Shown here one piece after another: positions 33,993 through 45,388 of a DNA stretch of 51,842 nucleotides. Origin of the DNA: Chara braunii (taxonomy: Eukaryota; Streptophyta; Charophyceae; Charales; Characeae); NCBI GenBank assembly GCA_003427395.1, contig BFEA01000051.1:2521074-2572915 (forward strand). The letters run 5' to 3'. The number at the start of each line of letters is the position of its first letter. The first letter of the stretch is position 1. The notes below the pieces were generated by a model, which ran no database searches, was not told the origin of the DNA, and saw only the letters and a program-made list of their open reading frames with translations. The position numbers and the translations under genes were made by a program.

Positions 33993-34890
33993 TGTTAATT
34001 TTTATAGTTGGTCGTTGAAGTCCGTCGCGGCTGTTAAAGTCAAACCCCTTGACATGGTTCCAGGGTTTCAGTGAGGGAGCTCATCTCCATGGCTATAAGC
34101 ATCGACTGCCACAGTGGGCCAGAGCTTGTCTACCACCCACTCTCCACAGGGTGCAGAACGGGTAGGCTTCTCAACCGCATTGGCAGTTGTCTAGCATCGA
34201 GAAATTAATCCCTCAAGGTGCGTGTCAACCGACACTTGAGTATCGAAGGTGACCTTCGAGACCATTGAGGGTCATGCGTCTATGGGTACTATATAGTACG
34301 TCGTCATTGCGACTGCTTGCGTATTCATGCATGACTAGTCGATATGAGAAAGGTTGCGTTCGCTCGGTATTTATTCTGAGTCTCACACGCATTGCCTAAC
34401 TAATTTCTGTGTCGAAAGGTTATGGGTCGGATGCCGAAGGGACTAAGAGTGTTTTGTTTGCATAAGTAATTTGATTCTATGTTTTTGTTGTGGTGTAACG
34501 CGTGGTAAGAAGGACGCGTCTTAATCAACCGACGACGAGTTGCACTTAGGACTTCACCCCCCAAGTGCGTCGACTCACATATGGGTCCGATAGAGGCATG
34601 GGACCGCGAGTACCCCCTATGCTACAACGTATGAGAACCGTGACCGGGTCACCTCTGCGATTGCAACTTAGCAGCTTTCGTACGTGGTTCGGTAGCTTGG
34701 TGGGGATACTTTTGTTCAAGGGTGCTGACAACCCCTTGGGTGAAGGTAAGTTGTACCTCACGTGACCCTATCTTGTCATAGGGGTTAACGAGAGGTATGG
34801 CTGGCGTACTTGGTCGGAGCGGCAATGCTCTGCAACTAAGTCCTACAAAATCCTGCGTGACGTGGCCAGGAAGGTCCCCTCAGCGGGAGC

Positions 34891-35248
34891 TGTGCGCCCG
34901 ACAACGCTCATTCACACTTCTTTTTTTTTGTGTGCGAATGTTTTTTTATTTTTTTTAAATCAACGTAAACGAAAACATAAATAAATTATGGGTATGTTGA
35001 GTTTTTTATGTTCTACAACCCCATATTATTCTCTTAATTTGTTTTTGCTAAATTTTTGTTGCCCTATGCAACATAGTACGACCTGATTTCGAACGGTTGT
35101 ACGATCGTTCGACCGACCGTTCATACAATTTTGTTCCGATGTGTCTTGGCCCGTAGGGCCACCAACTCCCAATCTAGACGGAAAGCTAGTTCCCCCGACA
35201 AGATGAATGAGTGATTATGATGAAGTGGGAAAGCGTCATACATTTGCA
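34891..35248. other. Spacer with no recognised feature
   Basis: T-rich DNA near 34920-34960 and a short GTTCGAC/GTCGAAC-like inverted sequence near 35093-35125. No gene. Confidence 0.45.
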
Positions 35249-36307
35249 TCAGGTTCTGGCCCGACCATGACATGTAGGGGGGGTTCCCCAACCTAAGCAT
35301 CCCTCGTTAAGGGGTAGGTAGTCAGAGGGTATTTTTGGAGCTCCTCCTTGACAAATCGGCGAGAAGGTAGGGTTCATGTAGCTAGAATACGGTTGAAAAC
35401 CTTGAAGCGGAGGTGTTGCTGTCGAACCTCCTGCCACTGTTTCTAACATCATCGAGGGCGAGCCAGCAACGGTCGGAGGCCCCATAGGACCTTCATATAG
35501 ACGTCTTGATGAGGCTTCATGATCATTGTTATTAACTGGTCCTGATAAACCCAAGTTTCCTTAACGTTGTTGTGCCGCCTGCACTGTGCCTCTGTGTGGA
35601 AGTAGGTTTTGCATCTCCAACACTTAGGCGTACCGAAAGAAACTAACTTCACTTCGAGGAGATCTCCTTCAAGGGTTTCAAACTAGATGATATCCTTCAT
35701 GTTTAGCATAGCAGCTGGTTTTAGGTCAAAACTTACGTTGATTAACGAAGGTTTCACGGGGTCTTAACTCTGTTGTATGGCACCGGATCACCAGGTCATT
35801 TGCCTTCTTCATTTGTGCTTCCTGGTATAGCATGGCGTCCAGTGGAATTTGAACCGCGATCATCCAGAAACTCGATTATCTTCATCATGCCTTCACTCAA
35901 GTAGTTGAGCCTTGGTTAGCCAAGGCTTGAACTTTAACTCATACTTTGATGTTCCTAAGGTTAGATGACCTTCTCCCTTAGTGGTCATCCATAAGGCGAT
36001 GTTTCATTCTTCACCGCGTAGGAGACGCCATTACGGCGCTCTATCTTAACTCTTCTCTTTGAAACTTGGCTTCCTCGAATGTATCGTCTTGAACTCGGTT
36101 GTCTTGGTATGCTCGTACGATGTCATCTTTGACTTTCTTTGACAAAAAGTGTGCACCATCACGAAAGATGATTGTGATGATGTGCTCTTTAAGCCAATTT
36201 ACCTTCGCTTTGTCACTCACAACGTTCACCTTGAATCTTGATTCATACCCTTCGGTTATCATCTCCCCAGGGCAATGTGTGGAGGGATTATGCCTTCCTC
36301 GTAGCAT
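35249..36307 (-). pseudogene. Broken gag/ORF1p-like gene with a CCHC zinc knuckle
   Basis: On the minus strand three pieces follow in order but in different frames. The first (36307-36041) contains KVNVVSDKAKVNWLKEHIIT and FRDGAHFLSKKVKDDIVRAY. A badly broken middle (about 36000-35660) still reads GHLTLGTSKYELKFKPWL and, further on, SFDLKPAAMLNMKDII in another frame. The third (35652-35449) has C-W-R-C-K-T-Y-F-H-T-E-A-Q-C (35622-35581), a CX2CX4HX4C zinc knuckle preceded by a VKLVSFGTPK strand. A Pro/Gly/Ser-rich tail (35554-35249) follows in a third frame. The layout resembles DUF4283/zinc-knuckle proteins of plant LINEs and gag polyproteins. No reverse transcriptase is present nearby. Confidence 0.5.
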
Positions 36308-37207
36308 ATATTACTAACAACTTCTCTGAGTCTACTATTGTCATCAGTTTGGCCCCCCAGAATCTGGATGGGGGGAGCCGCGAGCGTGCCTCAACGACCC
36401 TTTCCAATCCAACGTATGCCATCACCCATGCTTAACTTCTTGCTTATCCCACTCAACTATGCAGTTGGGGTCCTAATGTTCGCTATGAATCCCTCATCTC
36501 CACCAAAAGGCCTGCAAGCCAGCCCTTCGTCACCGCAAAGCGGTGTTGTCGGGGCAAAAGCCTTGACAAGGATATTTGGCAGGGATTTTAAACATTGGAC
36601 ACTGTTCGACCTTTTATTTAAATTAAGAGACTTGATGAGATATGTGCATGCCAAAGGTTTATTTAAACCAACCCTAGGACCGAGAGATTAAAACTTTTAA
36701 ACCTAAGTTCAGACCCTTGCGACATCCGGAAATGACGACAAGAACTGGCAGCATGACCGACTTTTCTCTGTATGGTAAGGTTGCAAAGGTGTATGGTAAT
36801 GTGAAAGCTGAAATGCAAAACTTAAGTCCTATCTTACTTGAAAATTATGGCGCACAGTTGTTAAGCCGCGGAATTGAGAGCCAACGGGTTAACAGGGATC
36901 CCCTCGTGTGGGTGAGGAGCGACCGAGAGGGATGGAGCATGCGAGTTGGAATGAAGTCGCAAAGGAACGGTCTCGTTTAGGCAACGATCCGACTAATCGA
37001 GGGAAAGGGTCATGTGCGACCCTTGTATTATGTCTAGATCAGGCACGGGCCGACAACATAATAGCAGGGGTTGAATGCTTAGTTGTGGGCTGAGTGCCCG
37101 ACCATTGGAGACTGACGGTCAGCCAGAGGACTGGCTACAACAGGCTAAGCTTGCTCAGGCGCGGATGCCGAAGGAGCACGGGGGCAAGTTTTTATTATAG
37201 AAGAGCC
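36308..37207. other. Spacer with no recognised gene
   Basis: Short frames at 36338-36691 and 36717-36980 on the plus strand lack known domains. It may include retroelement flank upstream of the minus-strand gag remnant. Confidence 0.4.
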
Positions 37208-37233
37208 GCTCCTACCATTTTCGTGGTAGGAGC
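37208..37233. other. Perfect 10-bp hairpin
   Basis: GCTCCTACCA and TGGTAGGAGC pair around TTTTCG. An outer GGGCAAG (near 37179) and CTTGCCC (37231-37238) could extend the structure. Confidence 0.7.
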
Positions 37234-37454
37234 TTGCCCAATAGGTTAGAGTATCGGAGTCTCCGCTTGCAGATCCAAGAATCGAAACTGTGCAGCGCCA
37301 CTGGGCTAGCTCCTTTTGGAGTTGGCCTGTTGATAAGGCATTTGGGCACGATCGATCTCGGTTGTCGTGCGATCCACGAAATCACGCAGTTGTGATCAGC
37401 CGCACGGGGTTGAAACTTGAAAAGGCCCCTACACAAGGATGATACGCATAAATC

Positions 37455-37575
37455 GTAAAAAAAATAAAAAAATAAAAAAATAAAAAATTCATCCAGTCCA
37501 TAGGACTCGAACTCAGGTCTGCGACGAGAAGTTCAAACTATATCATCATCCCAAGCAGGATGTTTGGCGTGTAGT
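37455..37575 (-). mobile_element. tRNA-derived SINE-like fragment
   Basis: On the minus strand GAGTTCGAGTCC (near 37515) matches a Pol III B box, with a plausible degenerate A box about 45 bp upstream. It is followed by a tail of repeated ATTTTTTT words (37458-37487 as A-rich on the plus strand). The T-arm does not pair well, so it is not a working tRNA. Confidence 0.35.
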
Positions 37576-39228
37576 CGTTGAGGGGTAGCAACGCATGTAT
37601 CAACACATGACTTCTCTGCTGATTGTCTGCACCAACGAATTCATTATCATTATTTTGCTTGTGTCACTCGGTCGGAGGTTCCAGGATGTAGCCAAATTTT
37701 ATTTTTGATGCTCAAGAAAATACCCCTTTGTTGAGGAATTTCGCTTATTCATGTTATTCACTAATTTTGGTTTTGTTTTTAGCTACTTGCTATCTTTTTC
37801 AAGGCAGGTCGGACTTGATCTTCTACTACAAATTGACTTTGTGTCATACACCCCTGTGCGTCGGCCGAAGGCCACGACTTTTGCCCAGATTCACTATAAT
37901 AATGCGACACTACATACAAACAAAGATATTTATCGTACGTATACTCATAACTCATTGTTTTTTTTGTTATATTATTAATTAGTAGTAGCTCCACGTAAAG
38001 TCTCTGAGAATCCTACATAGACATATGTTGGTTTCCTATGGATATATTTCAACAGATCGAAGGGGTGCCCTGCAACGTGATCGTTGACTTTCAACCAACA
38101 GTGCAAAAAAAAAAAAAAAAAAAACTAAACGAATCTACACTAAGTAAGGTGGGACCCGCCAGCTTGAGGGTAGTGAAGTGATGTAAGTAAGGAGCCCATT
38201 TTTTTTTATGGGCAACTGTACATTGCAGGTAAGTTTTTTTTTTCTTTTTTATTTTATTTTGTTTTTCTTTATAGATTCGTTTTTATATTTTTCTTTTTCG
38301 GTTTTCGTTTTTGTCTTTTTAGTGCTTACCTGTTTTTGAAGGGTTGCCCGTACTGTACAACAATGAAATGCCCCTCGATGGGGCAAAAAAAAAAAAAAAA
38401 AAAGGAGAAAAAAAAATGCATCATTTATGCTTCCACAATTAAGTGGAAAATACATGCACACGAAAAAGAGTATGGCCTACCGACCATTAACGTTTTATGA
38501 CTTGAAGCTAGAGGTGTTTGAAAAGTTACCACATGAATAACTGGCTGGTGGCAGCCAAACGTTCATAGCGATGCTGCTTTTTTATCCTTCGATGTCGGCT
38601 CTTCCCATTATTGGGAAGCAACAGGGTTCTGCAGCGTCTGAACCTTGCACAGTTAGCCCCCAGATTCGGGCGCATGGATGAGTGAGGGAGGAAGGCCCTA
38701 TTGAGCTTAACTTTAGTTCGGCTCTGTGAAATGACTAAAGGAGGCAGATGGCCGTTCGCTTTGGACAACGGGCTGCCCCCTACAGGGAAAACGAGGAGTT
38801 ATTAGGTAGGAAAGAAAGAAAAAGACAAAGGGGAGAGAGGGAAAAAAAAAAGAAACAAAAATGAAAGAAAAGGAATGGGAAGAAAAGAAATGACCGAGTA
38901 TGTGGCCGCTGTTGTGGTTAGGTGTGTGTGTGTATGTATGAGTGTGGGAGTAACTGCGCCTGTTCATTTTTTGAATAGGCTGTGGTTTTGGCTTGGTACA
39001 ACCATTCCCTGAAGCATGTGGCCTGAAGGGAAGACCAAATGCTTCAGGAATTGAAAGACCTGGGTTCCCCTAGAGGAACATCAAGGAATGTGACCCTTGA
39101 TCGTGAGTTCATATCAAGGGTCCGAACCAACTACAAATTTTTGGTTGTGGGCCAAGTTGCTGTCCACAGTCCTCAACTGGCTATAAGAGTCAGCAGCTCC
39201 CACACTTGCCTCCTAGTTGTTGAAACTG
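37576..39228. other. AT-rich spacer with homopolymer tracts and small hairpins
   Basis: No gene. 38189-38397 has an inverted pair (TATGGGCAAC...CAGGTAAG and CTTACCTG...GGTTGCCCGTA) bordered by hairpins GCCCAT/ATGGGC and GCCCC/GGGGC and by A/T tracts, which could be a small fold-back element. Poly-A lies at 38104-38123 and 38384-38403. Confidence 0.45.
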
Positions 39229-39562
39229 CCATTTCGTCAAAATGAACATCTTTTATTTTTTGAACGAAATTGAAACCGAGTTTTTTGGCCGAAAACTCGT
39301 TAAAATTTGTTGTTTCGAAGGGTCCATCATATTACAAACGCTGGACCCCCTAGTTGTACATGGACCTAGCTTGGGACCAGGCACCTCCAGACAGTCCTGC
39401 CTGGCGGTGCCTGGTCTCAAGCTAGGTCCATGTACAGCTAGGGGGTCCAACGTTTGTAAAACGTCGGACCCTCAGGAACAACAAATTTTGACGAGTTTTC
39501 GGTAAAAAAACTCGGTTTCAATTTCGTTCAAAAAATAAAAGATGTCCATTTTGAAGAAATGG
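39229..39562. mobile_element. 334-bp fold-back element
   Basis: Almost the whole element is an inverted repeat. It starts CCATTTCGTCAAAATGAACA and its reverse strand starts CCATTTCTTCAAAATGGACA. Inner landmarks CTAGCTTGGGACCAGGCACC and GGTGCCTGGTCTCAAGCTAG flank a loop of about 25 bp. Arms are roughly 150 bp with few mismatches. No clear target duplication is visible. It could be a fold-back MITE or a hairpin-RNA source. Confidence 0.8.
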
Positions 39563-39779
39563 TCGTTTTGAGGTGATGATGCTGCTCACTTGCACTTCAA
39601 GTGCAGGTTGAGCTCCATCACACTGGGAGGGGCGGTGCTACCGGCGGAGGTTTGCAGGGGAGCAAAGAGAGAGAGAGAAGGGTAGCCATAGCCATAGGTT
39701 GGGAGCTTATTGCCCCACTCTTGCATTGGTGTTGTGAATGATAGGTTGTGTGAGGTTAGATTGGGTGACAAATGGTACG

Positions 39780-40195
39780 CGTCGAGGAGGTGTTGTCCGT
39801 TTGGCCGCATGGCAGCACCTGATTTTCTATGTGGAGGGAGGTGTTGTCCGTTGGGCGGTACAACTGTAATGATATGCGAAGGGGGGTTGGGATGCTCGTA
39901 ATTTTGGTGCGTCTGAAGTATTTTGAGGGGAGGTGTTGTTTGCTTGGAGGCACTGCAATGACGACAATATTGGAGGGGGACCATCCTACAAAAGTTTTCA
40001 GCGCCAACAACGTTTTGAAGGGAAGTGCTGCCGAAATTGCCCCGTGACATCAACGTGTTTTTTGTGTTTGTGTGGGGAAATGTTGTTGGATTGGTGGCAC
40101 GACAATTGCGGCATTCTCAGTGGGGTGGTGATGCAAAAGTTTGGGCGTGTCGATAACATTATTTTTTAGGGGAAGCGTCGCCGAGATTTTGTAGC
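39780..40195. repeat. Degenerate tandem repeats (GGNGGTGTTGTCCGT type)
   Basis: Related words begin near 39787, 39839, 39931, 40022, 40077 and 40173, with alternating spacing of about 50 and 92 bp. Later units contain AAGTGCTGCCGAAATT and AAGCGTCGCCGAGATT, which resemble the reverse complement of the R1 core AAATTTCGGCAGCGCTT. Confidence 0.55.
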
Positions 40196-40764
40196 GTAGT
40201 GGATCCATCGTTGTGATGTGTGAGCATGTGAAGGTGCTGTCGGACAATCTTGATGACAACGCGGTGAGCGACAATCCCACATTTATTTTTTTGAGGTGCG
40301 CGGCGGTGGTGGACCATTCTAGCATGATGCGACGGTGGTGTGAGTATTAATGCACATTTTGGGTCCGGATGAGACTACCGTTTTCGCAGAATGACGGTGG
40401 TTTTTCTTTTTTGTTTGATAATTTTGTTCGCGTGATCGATATTTGAAGGGGGCAAGACCATTGGTACTGCCGCACAAGGCAATTGGTTTATTTTGAAGTA
40501 TGGAATTACCTTGGGTACGTGGACCAACGACTTTGTTTTAAGTGCGCACGTTCCATGTGAAGGTTGTCGGAACTTGCGGCGCACGTGGCGAAGTGATCCG
40601 TGGGATTCGCTGCGCTTGTGGTTTCGCACTGGGGGCACTGTTGTTTTTTTTAAGGTTGCAGTGCAAACGTTTTTTGTGAGAAACATCGGTGTTGTGAGTG
40701 AGAGTGTCGGGTTTACTTGGCATTTAACCAAGCGTTTCGTATACTGCAGCGAATTGAGTAAACA
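40196..40764. other. Spacer with no recognised gene
   Basis: Frames on both strands (40375-40731, 40493-40798) have no recognised domain. Confidence 0.4.
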
Positions 40765-40990
40765 CCCTCGGCTGACTTACCTCTGCGATTGCATCTAAAA
40801 ACTTTCGCATGTGGGTTAATAGCTCGGTAGGGATACACCTCTAAGGGTGGTGACTGCCCCTTAGGGAAGGCAAGTTGTGCCCCGTGGAAACCTATCCTGT
40901 CGCAGGGGACTGCGGAAGTAAGACTCGCACACTCGACTAAAGCGGGGAAGGGATGACACGACCATACCCGTCTCGACGGTTCGTGGGGTT
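40765..40990 (-). repeat. R1 fragment, copy d (inverted)
   Basis: Reverse-strand match to the first 300 bp of R1, including the words around CTCTGCGATTGCA, AGCTCGGTAGGGATAC and CCTATCCTGTCGCAGGGG. The rest of R1 is absent. Confidence 0.65.
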
Positions 40991-41055
40991 ATCCATGCGT
41001 CGTCTCTAAGTTGTCTCTCATGTTTTGTTTTACTCATGCATGATATGGTCGGGAG

Positions 41056-41091
41056 GGCTCTCGCCTTTCATAAAAAAAGGCAGGAGCCCAT
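41056..41091. other. Imperfect hairpin
   Basis: GGGCTCTCGCCTTT and AAAGGCAGGAGCCC pair with two mismatches around a CATAAAA loop, just after R1d. Confidence 0.5.
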
Positions 41092-41490
41092 GCGCTCGAC
41101 AACGCCAGAGATCGTACATATAAAAGCACTATCTCGTTGGTAGCACCGACGACCGAATGAATTCCCCATTACTAGGACGGTGGCACTTGATTCGGGCGCT
41201 AACGCATTGGCAGAAGCGCCTTGAGCCCACCACTGGCAACCGGGTAGCACCCGCCCCCTCATTTTTATTTTATGGTACTAAAAAATAAGTTTTATAAATT
41301 TATACATTCATTATCAGGGTGGGTTATGGAGTGGGGAAGACAATTAACGTAACACTCTTCTAAGGGTCTACTCATACAACAGTGGTATTCCAACATAATC
41401 TGCAATGTTTCATATCTCACTTTATCTAGTAGTCCGTAGCGTTTTTTTTAGGCCCTCGTCAAGTACAAACGCATTTTCTCCAAAAAAAAC

Positions 41491-41802
41491 AGCCAGATGC
41501 ATTTGTTACTCCAATTAGTAAACCATGCATCTGACCACTCCGTGCGTCTTTTGTTTTTTTTACAGTGATGTGGCAAGGCCCTTTGTCTGAAAATGTTATA
41601 CCATGCCAAGCGTGGTCGAAAAAATATAAGTGTATCTTCTACAGAAAAAAGCAGCCAGATGCATCTTTAACAATGATTATTAATGAATGCATCTGACCCC
41701 TACCTGCCGGAACATACGCTCAGGCTTTTTTCATTTTGACAGTGGTGTGGTGAGGCCCTTTGTTTAAAACTGTTATACCATGCCAAGAGTGGTTGTGCAA
41801 CT
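41491..41802 (+). repeat. ~162-bp tandem duplication with internal dyads
   Basis: Two copies share AGCCAGATGCAT, ATGCATCTGAC, GACAGTGGTGTGG-like words, AGGCCCTTTGT and TGTTATACCATGCCAAG. In each copy the GATGCAT and ATGCATC words form an inverted pair about 35 bp apart. Confidence 0.8.
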
Positions 41803-43152
41803 TAGAGACAATGGAGGGTGCTTTTTAACATTCCTGTTTCGCATTAGGGTCCAGTGCATCACAGGTTGTTCGCTACGAGGGAGGGTTGTTTGAGGGTACT
41901 TTTGAGTGTTTTTGGACCCTGACACAACCATGATACATGTTTATTAAGCACCGTTCATTAATATTACTTTTTGTGTCATGCAGTGTTTATGGACTGCACA
42001 AGGAAAGCCATGTTGTTATTTTTCGTGGTATGTTTATTAGTGCTACAATAACTTTTTGTTTGTTTGTTTCTTTACTTGCCTTCTCACCGGATAATGGTCT
42101 GTTATGTTCGAACGTGGGTGAATGTAGCAGCATGATTTTTAACGGTTTCACAAGCCTATGAAACTTTTTGGGGATACCTATGCCCAATGAGGAACTTTGG
42201 TCCTCAACATTTGCAGATGACTCAACTGCCTACATCCAGCTGTTAAGCGGCCACTCCCCCCAACAGTCGAAAATCCTCGGCCCTGTGAGTTAGGGCAGGG
42301 TTTTTCGGCAGGTCGCTGAGCTTTCCAGTCGTGCTCCCAAAGTCTCAAGGTACGGAACGTCGGGCCTAGGCCGGAGAGGAGGGAAGGCGGCGGATTGCGG
42401 CCAGGGCCTTTCAAATAGTCGGGCCGGTCCAGTGTGTGGCCGACTGCCACACTCTTTCATTATTTCCCACGGTGGTGGAAAAGGAATACCTCCCTCAAAA
42501 AATTCACAAACATTTTCGCGTGGTGTTTTTCTTCTTCTTCCATTTTGGTCATTTATTTTGTAATATATTTTCGTTTTTTAAAATTGTTTTACGTCGTTTT
42601 ATACAATTGTGGAAACACCCTCTCTCGTTGGTAGTCCCTACTGGTCCTCCACGGTTTCGTTCGCCTGGTCACATAGCCATCGTCGACTCGTCTGCCCCTC
42701 TGCCGCTCCCCGCCCGTGCACTATCGTTGGTGGACCATGGTGGTGGCATTGCCGCCGTAGTTGTTCTTCAGCGAGCGTGTGTGGGTGCGTGCGTACTGCT
42801 TTGTGTGTGTTCCGTCGCTTTGCACCGTTTTTCATTATTCGTCGGCACCCGCTTGTGCGTTTGAAGTTGTCTCGCACCTTCGTGTTTGTTAACTTCGGCG
42901 CCGTTGTGTGTATGTGTGTGTGCGTCTGCATTTGTGTGTGCGTATATATATGCGTGTGCGTGTGCATGTGTGTGTGTATGTAGTCCTGTGTGTGTAGTTC
43001 GCTGTTCACTTCTTTATTTCTTTTTCTGTTTTTTATTTTTTTGCCTTGTCTGCACACCGTCATTTCCCTAACAATAATGACGGGACTTGGGGACAATTGT
43101 TTATCCTGTTTGCTGAGACGAAGGTGGCGACTTCGTAACCAGTAATGACATC

Positions 43153-43155
<3 letters not shown>
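41803..43155. other. Spacer with a GT-rich microsatellite
   Basis: No gene is recognised. GTGTGT-rich DNA spans about 42905-42985. The Val/Cys-rich open frames there are periodicity artefacts. Confidence 0.5.
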
Positions 43156-43218
<63 letters not shown>

Positions 43219-43355
43219 TCATCACATGGCTGTATCTCGGTGCGTTGTACTTTCAGCGTGGTGATCGACTATCTTCGCTACTTCGTGATTTTGCAATATG
43301 CATTTCTATCTATCGTTCTCACTCACATTCCTTGCATATATATAGCATCCTTTTC

Positions 43356-43421
<66 letters not shown>

Positions 43422-43685
43422 CACACTCACACACCGACAAAGACACATACGAACACGCGCGTACACACACACAAACACACACTCAAACATACACACACAC
43501 ACACAAACAAACACACACACACACACATACACACACCCGCTCTCTCTGTCTCTCTCCACCTCAAAGAGAGAATTTCAGTCAGAGAGAGAGAAAGACAGTC
43601 AGTGTGTGTGGGTGGGTGGGTGGGTGTTTGTTTGTGTGTATGTTTGTTCGTGTGTTTTTGTCGGTGTGGATGTGTATATGTTTGT

Positions 43686-43747
<62 letters not shown>

Positions 43748-44310
43748 GTTGCTCGGTAACCGTACGCGGAGAGGGGCTGTAACAAACTGTTTCCTTCACC
43801 TCTCTCTGAGAGAGAGAGAGAGAGAGAGAGTTGCCACATGGTTGTATCTCGGTGCATTTAGCTTTCTGCTTGGTGATCGACTATTTTAGCTACTTCGTGA
43901 TTTTGCAATATGGATTTCTGTGTATCGCTCTCGCTCACATTCCATGCATATATATAGCGTCATTTTCGGTGTGTGTGTGTGTGTGTACATATCGGTGTGT
44001 GTTTGTGTATATGTATACTAACACACCGACAAAGACACACAGGAACACACAATCATACACATACACACACACATACACATACACACACACACACACAGAG
44101 ACACACACACACATTCAAAAACACACACACACACGCACACTGACTCTCTCTCTCTTTCCACCTCAAAGAGAGAATTTCAGGCGGAGAGAGAGAAAGACAG
44201 TCGGTGTGTGTATGTGTGCGTGTGTGTGTTTGTTCGTGTCTTTTTCCGTGTGTTTCGTGTATATGTTTGTGTGTATGTTTGTTCGTGTGTCTTTTTGGGT
44301 GTATGTCAAA
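43156..44310 (+). repeat. Tandem duplication of a microsatellite-rich ~650-bp unit
   Basis: 43157-43740 and 43800-44310 share order: (GA)n, TGGTTGTATCTCGGTGC, GGTGATCGACTAT, CTACTTCGTGATTTTGCAATAT, CATATATATAGC, (GT)n, ACACACCGACAAAGACACA, (CA)n, CCACCTCAAAGAGAGAATTT, GA then GT. The first copy ends with a TA tract (43687-43743) and the word GTTGCTCGGTAACCGTACG. Confidence 0.85.
43748..43795 (+). repeat. Dispersed motif GTTGCTCGGTAAC...TGTAACAAACTG, copy 1
   Basis: It lies between a TA tract and a CT/GA tract. Copies with the same microsatellite neighbours are at 50864-50908 and 51757-51831. Confidence 0.7.
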
Positions 44311-45185
44311 CTTTTAGCGAGGGGTGGCGGATGAAGGCGATCGAGGGCGGGGGGGCGTGCAGAGCGGTGCGAGAGACGGTTAACAGAGACCTTAATTTAC
44401 CAAACCATTCGTCATGCCATTTATAACCAAACCCAAGTGTCATTTTAACCAAACTTGCCACCAATTCATAGAGTGGAGATCATACTAACTACATACAAAA
44501 AGAAAAATGAAAAAAAAAACTTTAAAAACCTATAAATTAGCAAGGAAAAATAGTGTTTTCGTGCAAAATTCACTCATTTCAGTTTTCAAGATTTTCAAGA
44601 TTTTTCAGGGCTAGCCAAAACACTCAACCCCAAGACCCCAACAAATACCAAACTTGGCACACACAGACCTTGACCAAAAATAAAACAGGGCAAAAAAAAA
44701 AAAAAAAAAACTACAAAAAATGATCTCCAAGGGTTAAGGGGGTTAACCAGGGATGAAAAGTGGGGACCCTGTTATCCGCTTATGAGTGGTACGCGTACCG
44801 AATTGTTCACAGCGTGCCATGAAATGAGAGTGCGCCCCCATGGGGCCGGGCAGCGGCGGGCGTGATGCGAGGGAATATCTTGAAGCGGCCGCCGTCGATA
44901 AGCGGTTCGTTTTTCAATTTTTTTTTATTCGTTTTGCTTTTATTTTTATTTTTCTTTTTCGTGGTGTGGGCAGTTGTCCGTTGTCATTTTCGTGGGGCAG
45001 GCAGTCTGTTGAGTTTTTACGAGGGAAACAAAAATGATAAGTGACGTCCACCCGCCTGGCCGCATACAACCACCTACCCACCCACACACACACATACACG
45101 CACCCACCCACCTACCCCCACACACACATACACGCACCCATTCACCTACCCACCCATACACACATTAATATTAATATTTTGAAGT
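44311..45185. other. Spacer with no recognised gene
   Basis: Contains an A tract near 44692 and a CCCACACA-rich stretch at 45070-45165. No domain is seen. Confidence 0.45.
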
Positions 45186-45186
45186 T

Positions 45187-45290
45187 AATTGCCAATAGTT
45201 GTCGCAGGGTTTGAACCCACGCATAGATTTGAGATACGCAACTGCCTGATCTCATAACCACTGAGGTCGATTGCGTCCCTGTGTGTTTTT
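45187..45290 (-). mobile_element. tRNA-derived SINE-like or degenerate tRNA sequence
   Basis: On the minus strand it reads GACCTCAGTGGTTATGAGAT (A-box-like) and, about 40 bp on, GCGTGGGTTCAAACCCTGCG (a well-formed T-arm with a B box and a 5-bp stem). An acceptor stem is not convincing and there is a poly-T tract at 45299-45309. It is more likely a Pol III-derived repeat than a working tRNA. Confidence 0.45.
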
Positions 45291-45388
45291 AGGGAATGTT
45301 TTTTTTTTAAGTGTATCTGACGTCAGACAACTGGTAAGTTAGGATGTGCCTGTGTGTCCAAACCCTAACGTTGCACAGTGTGGCAGGC

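Larger units (their letters stand above)
30790..34890 (-). repeat. R1 repeat, copy c (inverted)
   Basis: Read on the minus strand it follows R1a/R1b: GCCGCTCCG block near 34830, CGACACTTGAGT block near 34225, AGTGATAAC-equivalent region near 33010, the core repeats at 32700-32400, and the CCGGCAAAGC-equivalent block near 31200-31080. It lacks the MITE found at R1a 323-843 but has the same MITE at another place. Extra tandem repeats fill 31250-32025. Confidence 0.75.

Noticed and set aside
43157-44310. Possible CRISPR-like array of regularly spaced repeats
   Set aside because: It is a two-copy duplication of microsatellite DNA; there are no uniform repeats with unique spacers and no cas genes.
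42609-44426. Open frames rich in Val-Cys or His-Thr (up to 195 residues)
   Set aside because: They lie over GT/CA and GA microsatellites on both strands; periodic DNA explains them.
45187-45290. Functional tRNA gene
   Set aside because: The T-arm is good but the acceptor stem does not pair convincingly, so I list it as SINE-like.
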